Assembly: GCF_002105155.1 (NCBI RefSeq)
Contig: NW_019028979.1
Location: 1,178,001 to 1,242,000, forward strand
Source of the DNA: Lobosporangium transversale
Lineage: Eukaryota > Mortierellomycota > Mortierellomycetes > Mortierellales > Mortierellaceae
Length of the DNA: 64,000 bases
Reading direction: 5' to 3'
Position 1 is the stretch's first letter, and each line of letters opens with the position of its first letter. The translations under genes were made by a program, and so were the position numbers. Below are positions 34,743 to 47,344 of the stretch, piece by piece. The notes beneath the pieces were generated by a model. It saw nothing but the letters and a program-made list of their open reading frames with translations. It had not been told where the DNA came from and did not search any database.

Positions 34743-37063
34743 TAAAAGAACTCGCTGGGTGCATAATCACGCTTTAATCATTTCTCTATCTCTGTAACAA
34801 TATTATGTCAATAACTGCCTTAAAAATAAATTTCATAAACTATAAATTTGACTTTTAAGCTTTTTATCGCTCGCACTCATCTGTCAAGTCCATCTCTACT
34901 AACTCAAATGACCATTCCCCTCTTCCCGCTGAGGGAGTTTGAGTAGCCTTCCGTTCTCCCTTAAAAACAGAGAATTACCGGATATTATGATCAATCACTA
35001 TGAATGTATACATTCAACGGCTTCGCCTATCTTATCCATCAAGGGACACCAGCTATTAGGAAGACAAAGATAGGAAGGACCTATAACAGAGTAGACTATG
35101 GAAGGATAAATTGGCTGTTGAAGGAATGGTGATTGTTCTGTATAGGCGGAGCTCACAACTAGCCCATATAGGACGCATCTGATTGGCAGGAGCATTGAAC
35201 AGAAGGTTGTACATGAATTCATTGTTTAATAAAACATTACAGGACATGATCGCAATTACACCGGGGAACAGCCTTGATGTAGAAAACATTGCCAAATTGA
35301 AGACATTAGCTATATAATGATGAGGCATGGCATTTCATTACTAATCATGCTATGACGGCCATGTAGGATTGTGCGCGAGTCCATTTCTTCATCCATCATG
35401 TGTCAAAGAAAACTCTAGGAGGCTCTTGTCCAATCCATCCGAACAAGAGCATGATTTAAAGCGAGGTAGTAAATCACAGATGGAGTCATTGAAACAACAT
35501 TGGTAGCAAGGTTGACAAGGCGATGGAAAATGATGTAAAGAAAGATGGTGAGTGAACAACAGGAGGTACGGTAGGCACATTGGAAGATCCTCAACAGACG
35601 GCACCTTTCTATCGAAATCAAGTAGGACAGAAAAGAGATAGAGTCGAATGTAAAATTAAAGGCAAAGGTAAGGCTGGAGCTAATGAAAATTTTTAGACAA
35701 ACAAGTAGTAACTATGGAGCAGAAGTAAGTGAGAATAAGATCTGGGAACACACATCACATCCATGGGGTATTTATTCAAATTCATATCAAAGTATAACTA
35801 TAAGTTTGTCTACGGGTACCATAAAGAGAGTAACCATGGGGTGTGTTTTTATGATATACAACCGTTAGTATATATTATCTTGTGTATAAAATATATTATA
35901 TTTTTACATGGGATTTTATGTAACACGTGTACTGTGAAATATGCAACAGCTAATACAGGAACAAATGGTGGACTCTTTTCTAACACCCTAACGCCCTTTA
36001 GAGCTTGCTCGAAAAACAAAGTCCTGTGCTCATAGATCATAAATAAAGGACTAGGAACTCTTGGGTAAGCTACAAGGACGCATTCAGATGCAACATCTTT
36101 TTTCCGCCCATGCCATGTCTCTATGCTCTTCCAACCATAACAGCATTAATCGTACTCAAGTTGTATCATACAGCAGTACGTTATCCCCCTTCCCCTCGTT
36201 CTCGCTCCTGCCCTCGCCCTCGCCCTCTTGTGCTTCCTGGGAACATTCTATACATGTATTGAAGCCATCTTCAAGCCGATTAATTACAGTTTTGGTGTGC
36301 ACATGGTACTCAATATCGTTTTGACCAATAAGAAGCGAATGACATGAGATGAAATCATGTATAAACATGTATATGTATACATAGATACTAAAGAAGGTTT
36401 CTCCCCCAACGGATTGGATCAGTGTTTGTGTCTTGGCATAACATCCGTGAGTAAGTTTCATGGATAACGTGTTTTTATGATGCGTATACGCCCTATGATC
36501 AAAATGAACAGCACTGCTGAAAGGAGGAGTTTGAAGTTTGAACGTGCATTTGCCTAGATAGGTTATAAGCCCCATTTTCGTTGATTTGTATCCTTGAACA
36601 GAAACTACTGGAATTGAATGAATTCCTGGTTGTAGCTTCTGTCATTATGGGGTCACAAGCGGGTTGTAATGAAAAGAACAGTATTTTTTTTTTTTTTTTT
36701 TTTTAACAGCCCAACGAGCCAAAAAAAAAATGTGTTGGTACATGGGAAAATTGCAAGAGGGGGCGAGGGAAAGGGCGAGGGCGAGGGCATGGGGGTAGCC
36801 AAGTCTCGTGGGTAGATTAAGTCGCAGCGTCACACAAGAGAATGTTTGCGCTGATTACGAACTGTCTAGAAAACAATTTTTTTTAACAACGATAGACTTC
36901 AAAGTATAATTATTATACATGTACAGGTATACATGTTGGGCTTTTGTTATGCATTCGCCCAGGTCCATCGCTATGCTCTTGGGTGAAACGTTAAGTGGTA
37001 AATGAGAGTGGGAAAATAATAGAACACTTCACCAGCCTATTATCGATACCTGAGGGAGTCCCC
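34743..37063. other. 2.3-kb intergenic region, no gene recognised
   Basis: No convincing frame on either strand. It holds a pair of inverted CCCTCG-rich repeats (36184-36228 and 36757-36796), a run of TATAC/ATGTA-type sequence near 36360-36380 and 36915-36935, and a T19 tract near 36685. No RNA gene was recognised. Confidence 0.5.
36184..36228 (+). repeat. CCCTCG-rich repeat, inverted partner at 36757-36796
   Basis: Contains TGCCCTCGCCCTCGCCCT, whose reverse complement occurs within 36757-36796 about 550 bp away. The pair could form a strong stem in single-stranded DNA or RNA. Confidence 0.6.
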
Positions 37064-37071
37064 TATAAATA
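37064..37071 (+). promoter_or_regulatory. TATA box of the small secreted protein gene
   Basis: TATAAATA, 147 bp upstream of the ATG at 37211, followed by a strongly pyrimidine-rich leader (about 37085-37140). Confidence 0.6.
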
Positions 37072-37210
37072 TTCGCATCTTTACAGCTCCCTTTCCCCCC
37101 CTTTTTTTTTCAACCCCAAAAAACTTCTCTTCTCTTTCAGAACCCTCATTTTTTACCTCAAGTACTTGTACATTTTCCAAGGCAAAAAGTAACTAACCAG
37201 TGAATCAACC

Positions 37211-37537
37211 ATGCGTTTCTCGTTCGCCATCTTCGCCTTCGCTGCCGGCCTCGCCCTTGTCCAGGCTGCTCCCGCCCCCGCCTCCGCCTCCGAGCCCAAG
37301 GCCGCCAATTTGCAGCAGCGCGGTGACTGCAGCGGAGGAACGTTTAGTGGCGGTGAGCGAATCGTTTGCCAGTACTGCAATGTGATTAACACATCAAGCG
37401 GATCCACGTATATTAGCTATGAGGACCACAGGTGGATGGTAGATGACTGCAATCAGCGAAACACTGGCACCTGCGCTGATCATGGTGCCATGAGATACTG
37501 CACTAAGTACAAGCCCGGCCCTTGCAACAACTGTTAA
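37211..37537 (+). CDS. Small secreted cysteine-rich protein, 108 aa
   Basis: An intronless frame with a clear signal peptide (FAIFAFAAGLALVQA, cleavage near APA) and a short Ala/Pro-rich spacer. The mature domain begins after LQQR and carries eight Cys (DC, VC, QYC, DDC, TC, YC, PC, NNC), enough for four disulfides. I recognise no family. The layout is that of fungal small secreted proteins, including effectors and antimicrobial peptides, but no function can be assigned. The first 100 nt use almost only C-ending codons, while the mature domain does not. The TATA box and pyrimidine-rich leader suggest high expression. Confidence 0.82.
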   Translation: MRFSFAIFAFAAGLALVQAAPAPASASEPKAANLQQRGDCSGGTFSGGERIVCQYCNVINTSSGSTYISYEDHRWMVDDCNQRNTGTCADHGAMRYCTKYKPGPCNNC

Positions 37538-37799
37538 AAAAAAAGTCAGAAGGATGAAGAGAAATCAAAGGCCGTTAAAAAATGGAAGCACCAAGCCCCT
37601 AGTCGCCTTCTAATATCGACTTGTTTAAATCCTCCCCTTTACTCTTCTTAAATAAATGGGAGATAATAAACCTCTTGAACTGCCTTATACGTGTGAGACA
37701 TAATGGAAAGTGTTGAGATTTTTTTTTACGATTACTATAGTTAATGCATTCTGCTTAAACACATTGGTCGTTTTGAGTAGCCAATGCACTATGCTTTGT

Positions 37800-40700
37800 T
37801 TATTTTTTATATTTCTCAAGGCTCCAGGTGTATTGTTCATCGAGTAAGACGGTTAAAGTTCGATCAAGTTTCGATCGTGGTGGTTGTGCGAACAATATGT
37901 TCTCTAGAGCTCTGAAACGGGTGCAAGGTGAAACAGAGGAGAAAGTAGTTTCGAAAGCATCCATCCAGTCTTTAGGATCCTTGCAAGATAGTATCAGCGT
38001 CGTTAATTTCTCTACGGTTTTTTTCATAAATTCTATCCAGCACATCGATCGATGAATATCCTCCTTGAAAGGTTGATCCACTAACAGCTTGAAAACCCTG
38101 AGTTGCTCTGATTGGTTGATCACAGCACTTAGATCCTCTAGTATGCTCTCATCCACATTCAAGACTGTCAAAAAAAGCTCCTCCAGGCGTGGGCGAAGAG
38201 GCGAATTTAGCGGAAATAGAGATAATGCCGGCGTTGGTGTGGATAGTGACAGCAACAGGGACGATGATGGCGATGGCGAAGACGAAGACGCTGATGATGA
38301 CGATGATAGTGTTGGTGATGATGATAGGGACGAGGGTAAGATTTGAGAGACAGATTCCAGCAGTGCTGTGGAATGGGCAGCCATCCATTGAGGACCGTCG
38401 ATCTTTAACTTTGTGAGCTTAGAGCCATATCTCTGGATCAAATGGAGCATGGGCCCTTTATATACATTTATTTGCAGAAGCTCTAAACACACCGCCTCTG
38501 GATCCATAATGTCTGCTGTGTAAAGCTGATTGCTGCCGCGGTAAAGGCAGACTCTTTTCAAACTTGTCGATAGTCCTTTTGTATCCATGATATTTTCTGT
38601 GACGCCACGTCGGACCGTAGTATAAAAACTGTGAAACTCTGATACATAGCAACAAACCCTAAGGTCCGTCAAAGTATTACTCCTACAGATAAGCTTCAAC
38701 AAGAGTTCGCCATCACCCTGGAAGCTGGTGCGCGAAGTAATATGGAGGTATCTTATAGGGCTACCGCTTTCGAAGAGAGAGCTATAAGGGCCAAGACTAG
38801 GGATGACAACGTCCATATCAGTAATGACCTGCCCATGTTCTAAGCTGGTCGTTAGCTTTTCAACCTTGCTCGCCCTAATGGTAAGCCTTTCCAGCACAGG
38901 GCAACACTTCAAGGCCGTAAGTCTGATGGCTTGATACGTCTCATAGACTTTGGTGCTTGTGGCTAGCATCAGCTCAATGAGGTGAGGGCTAGCTGAAAGT
39001 AGCTCAATGATCCTCGACGAGTTGTTGCTCCATTCGATTTCGTCGGAAATAGATAGGGATTGTAGTTGATTCATGTAGACAGGTGAGCTGACTTTTGTAA
39101 AAAATCCCGAGTAACGCTGGAGTGAGAAAGAGCTCAAGCGTGGGTTTGATATCATTTGCCAGATAGGGTTCGCTCGTTTTGATCGGCTGAACATCTCCGT
39201 AGGCGCAGTGGATGCTGTGCAAGCAAGACGGAGGATCGCAATGCTGGAATGGCTAATGGCGTCCCGAAGAACTTTGGCTTCTGAAAAGCTAATATTCCAG
39301 TCTAGGGTGAGGTTGAGCTCCAGGATCGACCGCGTCCTCTCCAGTGCCTTGTAGAACTGTGTGGCATCGACAGCTGATGTCAGCGTTATAGTAACTCGAC
39401 CATAGTGTTCTTCAAATGCGCCGCCATCGATTGCTGCAAGGATTTGAAGCTCCTTGATAGCTGCGCTATTATAACGGTTGTAATAATGGTCCAAACATAT
39501 CCATCTGGTGAAGCCCTCACTTGTTGGAACTCTGTATAGATTTCCCAATGCTTCACTTTTTTGTTTTTCGCTCAATATGATAAATGATCGTAATTTACTG
39601 AGCATATTCTTTCGCTTGCCATGTGCCCCCGCCAGCTGTTGCTGCGGTCCGCTGACGTAAGTCTGAGAACCGTTTTTAGTAGCCCATGATTGTAGGAATT
39701 CGATAGCACGATTTACCGAAGACTCGAGATTACTCCCATCGACGTCCTTGGCCATCTTGGCTGCGCCACTGCTGCTGAAGCTGCTGCTACTATCATCCCC
39801 AGCGTATGTAGCGAGTGATGGAATGGTACATTCATCCGTGACAATGCCGTACTTGAGCACCTGAAGTAATACAAGGGTATATTGACCAAACTCTTGAAAA
39901 AATCCGAAGGGGTTATCCAGGTCATAGCCTTCATGCTCTGCTACATGGATATGGTGCGATAGCCAACCACCTTGGCTTTGGTCTTGGCCACTAGTTATTG
40001 TGTTTTCGCTAGCACTACAGGCGGAGGTACAATAGGGGGATTCACCACCGCTGAGGTTGTCGTTACTATTGAGATTGCTGGAGCCCCAGGCGAACCTCTT
40101 GTTGCTTCCGCTAATGGGACTATAGCTGCTTTTGGTAATAGGCCTGGCAAGACTTCCAGTACCTTCGCTATCGCTGCTGGCGTTGCTGTTGTTATATAAG
40201 CATGCCTGTATGGTTTGTTCCCCACATTCACAAAGGAAATACAATCGAAAATCTTCTGGCCTTAGCGCTTGTCCTTCACCACTACTGTGGTTCTGTGGCA
40301 ATGAAGTGCTTTTTGGTAGAACGATAAACAGTCTAGGACCAGGGTTCTCGTGTAGCTCGACATCGTTGTAATGAAAAAGAATATCCCAAGCATTGTTTTG
40401 GATTGTGATAAGCCTTCCAATAGACTCAATTTGTATCTGTTTAATCGTTTGTTGCATTTGAAGCAAGCGATATTGCAGACCTTGATGCTGAGCCATTGCC
40501 AACCTCAAAAAGTCAAATTGCCACCGGAAGTCTTTGCCTGCTGTATTGGCTTGCTCCATTCGGCCAGCATCGGAGTAACGTATAAAAGATTCATAAAAAG
40601 ACAAGGATTTTAAATATTGTGTTTTGAGTTCCTCATTGGGTAAGGCCGAAGGAAAGTCGGAAGCCTCAAGGGAAAGAATGTGTGCATCAATAATGGAAGT

Positions 40701-41392
40701 AGAGTAATTATGCTGATTGGATGATTGCAGGTTAATATTCTCTTCATCAAATATCGGCAAGTGACTCTGTGCATGGGGGTGCAATGGCGGTATGACCGTG
40801 TGAAGAATGGAGTGAATAGTGCCTTTATGTAGCAGCTGACATGACTCAAATCTTGCTTTGCTCTCGTGGTGAGGGGATATAAGCACAGTGGGAGAGGGAG
40901 GAGAGGAGTAGCTGGATTGGCACGAAGAAAGGAGCAATTCAATAGCCTTCGCATTCCTGACATGCCTTTGACTGGGTATCCGCATCGGCAACTGTAGGTC
41001 AGACCTGAGTACGACCTCCAAGGTTGTCTTGGGCAGGTAACGGACGCGCAGCGGTATCAACCTAATGTTCCCCATCCCACCCAAACGAAGAAAGTACTTT
41101 TAATGATTTCGCTGTGATCCTTGACTGCAGCAGTGGTGTTTCCTTTGCTAAGCGGACAATTGTTGTCGAGATGTTTCTATTACCTATTCCCATCACCGTC
41201 AACCATGAATCCAAGCGAACGCTTTCCGCATTGTAGCCGAATAGCCCCTGGAAAAATATCTTCTACATCCTGAAGTAAGACATAGGGCTGTCCTTTAGTC
41301 TGCTCTGTTCCCTCTCGGGCTTCAACTTCAACTGTCTGGCAATGAAGTCGCACAGTTTGCCAAAGCCCATTGCTGAAACCATAATGTGCCAT
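37800..41392 (-). CDS. Family member A: N-terminal DGNR domain + CEC domain + LRR-like array
   Basis: Exons 41184-41392 and 37800-41061 join in frame (phase 2) to 1156 aa. A hydrophobic upstream extension to an ATG at 41443 is possible but not shared with paralogues. Order of parts: N-terminal domain (residues 1-85: LWQTV, VEVEAREGT, LLQDVEDIFPGAIRLQ, FMVDGDGNR|LIPLRVRY); Ser/Pro-rich linker; helical segment (about 210-300); PRLFIVLPK (about 312) and FRLYFLCECGEQT (about 342); HIHVAEHEGYDL (about 442); GNLYRVPTSEGFTRWICLDHY (about 575); then LRR/RNI-like repeats to the end, interrupted by a poly-Ser stretch. I recall this architecture as common in Mortierella genomes; its function is not established. 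The layout suggests an intracellular receptor or scaffold. Confidence 0.8.
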
Positions 41393-42705
41393 ACTAGGGA
41401 TGACAAATAAGAAGAGGGAGGGCAAATAGGCAAGCCAGAGCACTGTATGTATTGAAGAAAGATGGGGGGATCAAGAAAGAAAGGGCAGAAGCAGGACGAG
41501 TGAACAAAAAAGAAAAATATTCAAAAGAAGAGTGTTTATTGATATATCGTCAAAACTAGGATGGTTGGGAGACAAAAAAAAAAAGCAGGAACCGATGGCG
41601 AGCCCAAGGGGAAATCTGAGCGCCAAAGCAGAACACTATGCACAATCTAGACGACATTCACGCAATTGCCAATTAAGATAAGCACAAAATGCATAATTGA
41701 CCCTTATTCTGGCACACACTGTTTGTTTTGCTCACTTTTTTATTGTATTTTTTACTATTACAACAAATGCAACACAAGCATTTTCCTACCGCTTGTTAAA
41801 TCTTGCATGTCCACAATGTCGTACAGAATTAATACTCGGGATGTACAAAATGATGTTGCTCCTGGGAATTTTTTCTGTCTGGTAGCATAATCTGGCAGTA
41901 TAAATACACATGGTGTACCAGTGCATGATACAGAAGCTTTTTGTTTGTTTGTTTGTTTTGACTTGGTAGCCGCCACTTTCGTGCTGTTCCATTGATTTCA
42001 TTTTTCTCACGGCTATAAAAGCGTACAAAGGGGTGTTGGCGGGACAGGAAAATAATAATGAAATAAATAATCAGCTAGAGCATGCTTAGCTAGCCTAGAG
42101 AATACCAGTTGAGATGCATTTCAAGTACCGCAGCTGTCCACGCCCATTTGAGAGACCACTTAATCTTCATGACAAGGTAGATGACTGGGGCATTTGTTTA
42201 GGACGCAACTGATGGTTTAAATGTTGCATCTAGCCTGAACAGATTGTTTGTGGTCCTATCAACATAAACCAATTATGCTTCAGACACAGCATACCGCTAT
42301 TTTATCGGCTTCTTCTGCTTTAAATTGGTCGTGGACCACATGTACATCGTTTCGAAGGCTCTTTAATGGTTGTGGCGCCTTCACTAACGAGACCAGCATC
42401 AAGAGAGATTACCTTTATGGCTCCTTGAATTAAGGACACGAAGGATTTGATTTATCAGTTGGAGTTTATCGCTCATAATTTCATGACTAGTCATTGATGG
42501 AACGAATGAGTCGCCTTCGTCAAGAATCCATATGACCTTTTTAATATAGTAATGCAACTAGGGCCTATACAGCGATTAAACTTGAATCGCAGCCTTATCA
42601 TAAGTAATAAGTCCTGTAGGAAGGGTTTGCTAGCTCGATAGACGGGTCCTTATTTCACTTCATCATTCAGGTGCTTTATTAGGTACAGTTATTTTTCATA
42701 AGGAA
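41393..42705. other. Intergenic, between family members A and B
   Basis: Promoter of A and 3' flank of B. It contains a TGTT tandem repeat (about 41940-41959) and otherwise unremarkable sequence. No decayed family copy was recognised. Confidence 0.5.
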
Positions 42706-45700
42706 TCATGAAAAAGAATTTCTACTCTGTGTTTCTTCATTCACCATCCCAGTGTGCATGAGCTTTAGGAATACGTCGTTTTGGGTGATGTGCGTGGATT
42801 GTTCAAATGTTACATTTTCAAGGGCTTCAAACCGGTGAGCCCCAAATGCATTCACCCAGTCGTCGCCATTCGGTTGCCATATCACCAATGACGTGATCTT
42901 GTCACTAACTGACTTCATGAATTCAATCCAATGCATCGACCGATGTACATCTGTTTTAAATGGCCGGTCCATTGTGATATGATATTCCTTTAGTTGCTCC
43001 GAGTGTTTGACTACTACAGCTAAGTCTTCTAGCATGCTCTCGTCCACTTCTCCAACAGCCTGATACAGATGTGTCAAGCTAGGGCGAAGAGGTGCATCCC
43101 CGATAGCCTGCGAAGACTCATCCGATAATGACGGCAACCTTGCTGATACTCTTTCTATCAACAGTGACGCTCTTGTGATTGACTCTAGAAAGGCGGCTGA
43201 GTGTGCTGCTTTCCATTGTGGTCCGTTAATTCTAAGCTTTGTGACCTTTGAGCCAAACCTGTCGATCAGTTGAAGTAAGGCTCCTTTATGTACATTTAGT
43301 TGCAACAGCTCTAAAGTGACTGCCTCTGGATCTATGATGTCTGTCGTGAATAGCTGGTTCTCTCCACGATACAGACACACCTTTTGAAGGCTCGGGGATT
43401 GGTTCATATCCTTGGTCTCCATGACGGCACGTCGGATAGAATCATAGAAGCTGAGAAATTCGGAAACATAGCACCAAACCTTGAACTCTGACAGTGCGTT
43501 GTTCCGGCGAATGAGCTCTAGAAATACCTTGATATCAGCTGTATAGCTAGCTCGGGAACTGATATGGATGGAGGTAATACAGACTATGTTGTCAAAGAGG
43601 CGGCTGTGGGCTCCAATGCTTGGGATGACTACCTCCATTCCAACCAGCACTTGTCCATGCTCAAGGTAAGCTACTGTCTTTTCATCCTTGCTAGCCTCCA
43701 CAGTAATCTTAGACAGAAGTGGGCATCTCTTTAAAGCTTCCTGTCGAATGATATGGTAGGCCTCATAGATTTTCGTGCTGACTAAAGTCAAGTCGGTAAG
43801 CTCTGGACTCATCGCTAGTAGCTCGACGATCCGGAGCTTATCTTTGCTCCAGTCAACCTCCTCACCCAATTTAAGCACCCGAAGCGCATTCTTGGGGACA
43901 TCAGACATGATTCGTCTGTAAAGGCCAGAGTATCCACAGAGTGAGAAGGAGCGCAGCCTTGGGAGCGACATGATCTGCCAGAATGGCTCCGCTCGCTTGT
44001 TTCGATTGAGCATCTCTCCGGCAGAATTAGAAGCTGTACAATTAAGCTGCACAATAACAGCGCTCGATCGAGTAATAGCATCTCGTAAGGCCTTTGCATC
44101 TGTGAAGCTGAGCTCCCATTTAAGTGTTATTGCGAGTTCCTGAACCGATCTCACTCGTTCCAGTGCTTTATAGAACTGACTGGCATCCGATGGTGTCGTA
44201 AGAGAGATTTCAATTCTGCCGTAACGTTCTTCAAATGAGCCGCCCTCGATTGCTACCAGGACTTGAAGCTCCTTGATAGCTGTGCTATTGAAGTTGTCAC
44301 GGTAATGGTCTAAGCAGATCCATCTTACATACCCTTCATCCGTTACGACTCTATAGAGATTGCCCAGGATACTTTTTTCATTCTCTGTTTTCAAGTAATC
44401 CTTCAGTTGTATCAGCTTATTGACATCCAATCGCACCTTTGGATACAGTGCTGCCTCAAGGCGCCGCTCAGAGCCACTGAAGTTATTATTGTGGTGGCCA
44501 TCGTTATTGGTACTGGATTGACTATGAAGATCGGCCCAACTCTGCAGGAAACTTATAGCCTGTTCGACTGCAGACCCCAAATTACTTTCGATAGAGGCCC
44601 TGCGCCCTTTGGCATTATCGCTAATGCTGGCTTGCGAAGGTACAAGTGCCGGGACGGTGAAATCCTCAATGCTGACCCCGTACTTGAGCATCTCCAGTAG
44701 GCTGAGGACATAGTGCCCGTAATTTTCTAAAAACTCTATTGGTCTGTCCAATTCATATCCTTCATGTTTTGCAAGATGGATGTGCTGCGGTAGCCACCCA
44801 CTGCCGCTATTACGTCCGCCGCCATTACTGAGCGTGGTGCTAATACTGGCACTTCCATTGCCACTGCAACTACTGTTGATACTACTTGTACTCATTGTGA
44901 ACTTTTTCATTATCCCAGTCAAGGGGCTACCGGGACTGCTGCTGATCTGATCGTCAGCACTGCTATGAAATCCAGCCTGTGTGGTGTGATCTCCGCATTC
45001 ACACAGGAAATAGAGTCGGAACTGGTTTATTGTCGAAGGCGCTTTATCCTGAATGATATCATTTGGCAAGATGATGAATAATCGTGGAGTTGGCTGTAGG
45101 TGTATTTCTATATTATTTGACAAGATAGCACGAATGCGTTGTTGTATGTAGGTGAGCCGCTCCACTTTTTGCTCCTGAAGAAGCTGTATACTCTGCTTCA
45201 TATCGACCATGATGTCTTGGACATCTAGATGGTTGACCATAATAGGCCGGAGGGTCTCGAAGTGCAGCTGAAAGTCCTGATCTATTGCATCAGCCATTTC
45301 TGTTTGTCCCGCATGTATGTGCTCCAAATAGGACTGATAAAGTAACACAGATTGGCGATATTGTGAAAGGATTTCTTCATCATCATCTGATATTGATTGA
45401 GGGACATCTGTGATGCTTGGGACAGGTATTGGCGCTGTAATTGCATTAATGGCAGAATAAATAGACAGGTGCTCATGTGGCCTGAAGGGCGATAAAGTTG
45501 TGGGCGAGGATGGCAGCTCCATCGATTGTTGCAATTGTCGTCTAAGCATCAACTCCTGTTCAAGCCCCCATTGTTTCTGCAATTGCGAGACTAATCCTTG
45601 TTTGACTTGAAGAGGCTGTTTGTCCAATTGCCACATGGATGAAAACTGAAGCGAGATATCTTGTCTTCGTTCCGGTTGCCTCTCTATTGGTTGCCATTGT

Positions 45701-46311
45701 GGCGGCAGAGGTAACTGTGGTGACTGTGGGGATGAAGGAGATACCGTACCCAGTTTTGGATTAAATATGTTGCTGTCGCTGCTGAGGCGTCTCAGCTGGT
45801 CTGGTAAATATAAATTTCTTTCAATAAGCCGATATGGTTTATCAGAATGACGGGGTGGCAATGCCATTTCCGCTGCAAAACGTTCGTGAGCTTTGCTGTG
45901 ATACGCCGCAGATGGCGGTGGAGATTGTGATGTTGAGTTATTAGATGCTAATACGGCTTCAAGGGTTTCTCCTGGCATATATGGGACTCGAAGCGGCTGC
46001 AGTCTTGTCCAACATAGAGTAATTTTGATATCTTGTTAGTCACATTAGCAGCGACATTAACAAGTTTTACCCGCGCAAAAAAAAAAAAAAAAAAAATTGT
46101 CTATGCTAGTTCTGCGCTACCTGTTTCCATCATCATTGACCATGAATCCCAGCACACGCTTGCCAACCTGCAGTCGCACGACGCCCGGAAAGACCTCATC
46201 GACGTCTTGGAGCAGCACAAATGCCTCACCGTTTGTCTGTGTCGTCCCTAAGCGGGCTTGTACGTCAAAAGTATGCTGTCCTAGTTGTACAGTTTGCCAT
46301 AGCTTTGTCAT
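42706..46311 (-). CDS. Family member B: N-terminal DGNR domain + CEC domain + LRR-like array
   Basis: Exons 46121-46311 and 42706-46003 join in frame (phase 2, intron 117 nt) to 1162 aa. Same order of parts as member A: LWQTVQLGQHTFDVQARLGT, VLLQDVDEVFPGVVRLQ, FMVNDDGNR|LQPLRVPYMP; a Gln/Pro-rich linker; helical segment (MKQSIQLLQEQKVERLTYIQ); TPRLFIILP; FRLYFLCECGDHTTQA; HIHLAKHEGYELDRP; LGNLYRVVTDEGYVRWICLD; KELQVLVAIEGGSFEERYG; and a C-terminal RNI/LRR-like region (QFYKALERVRSVQELAITL, SLPRLRSFSLCGYSG, LLQLNVHKGALLQLI). Identity to A is high in the LRR region by eye. Probably cytoplasmic; no membrane helix was seen. Function unknown. Confidence 0.82.
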
Positions 46312-47344
46312 ATGTGTTAGGTTGTGAAGAGATTAAATGGAATAAGAGAGGGGACGAAGGTGAGAACGAGAATAATAGAAAGAGAGTATTTTCGATTACA
46401 GAGGAGATATTGCTGGATGAACTAGTAATTGAACTACGGGCACCTTGGAAATTATGGCTGAGGGGGGAGAAAGAAAGGAGAAGGCAGGGGAGAAGGCAGG
46501 GAAGAAAGAGAGAAATGGGTCCAGAAGAAAGCAATTGAGAAACAACAGTGCTCTTCATTAGCCTTCGCCCTCCGGATGATTTTTTTTTTTTTTTTTGTTT
46601 GTGTATTTTGTACATGTACATGTATTGTTTGACTGGTTTTTGTTTGCACCACCGCACGCAAAAAGAAGAGAGATGTTTGTCAATCTGTCATCCATCTGTG
46701 AGTTGACGGCATGGCAATCAGTCCTCTAGGGGCATGACTGTTGACGCATGTCTATTCCATCCAATAAATCTTTTCTTTTTTGCACAAAATATTTTGTGCG
46801 ACAAAGTTGCATAAACAAATATGAAACGCCAGGAGAGGGTAAAAAAATATTTGAATAAAAAATAGGTTGGAATGCTGTTATTTTGTTGTTGCTTCACACT
46901 CATTACTGGCCCCCGCATGCCTGGAACCAGACATCAGCAAGTAGCCGAGATCATCTGTCAGCCAGTTTATTTTAGACTTCTGTTATTTCTATCAATGACA
47001 TGGACGCGCGATTTTTTTAGGGGGGAAGCCTGTTTCTTATTTCGCTGCGCCACAGAGATCCATATTTGGCTTCGCCTATATTTATAAGAACTAGTATTTA
47101 TTTGGCCATCAGCATAATTTCTAGTTACAAAGAGAGGTGGAGACTTTAGGAAGAGATGGTTTTTCATAAGCACCAGCCTTTTTAAAAAGGGAAAAAAAAA
47201 AAAAAAAAAAAAAAAAACTCCCCGCTCTCAATGGCCTAGAGTCAAGAAAGCATAAATACAAGGAACGGGCTCAGCATTATTTGAATGGATGTGTTTGTGT
47301 CTGTGTGTTTTTTATTTTTTGGTAGTGACCCTTTTTTGTGCTCT
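46312..47344. other. Intergenic, between family members B and C
   Basis: Promoter of B and 3' flank of C. Holds a T tract (about 46581-46596), a TGTACATGTACATGTA palindrome (46609-46624, about 300 bp upstream of the B start) and an A tract (about 47191-47217). I saw no remnant of the LRR or CEC regions that C lacks. Confidence 0.5.
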
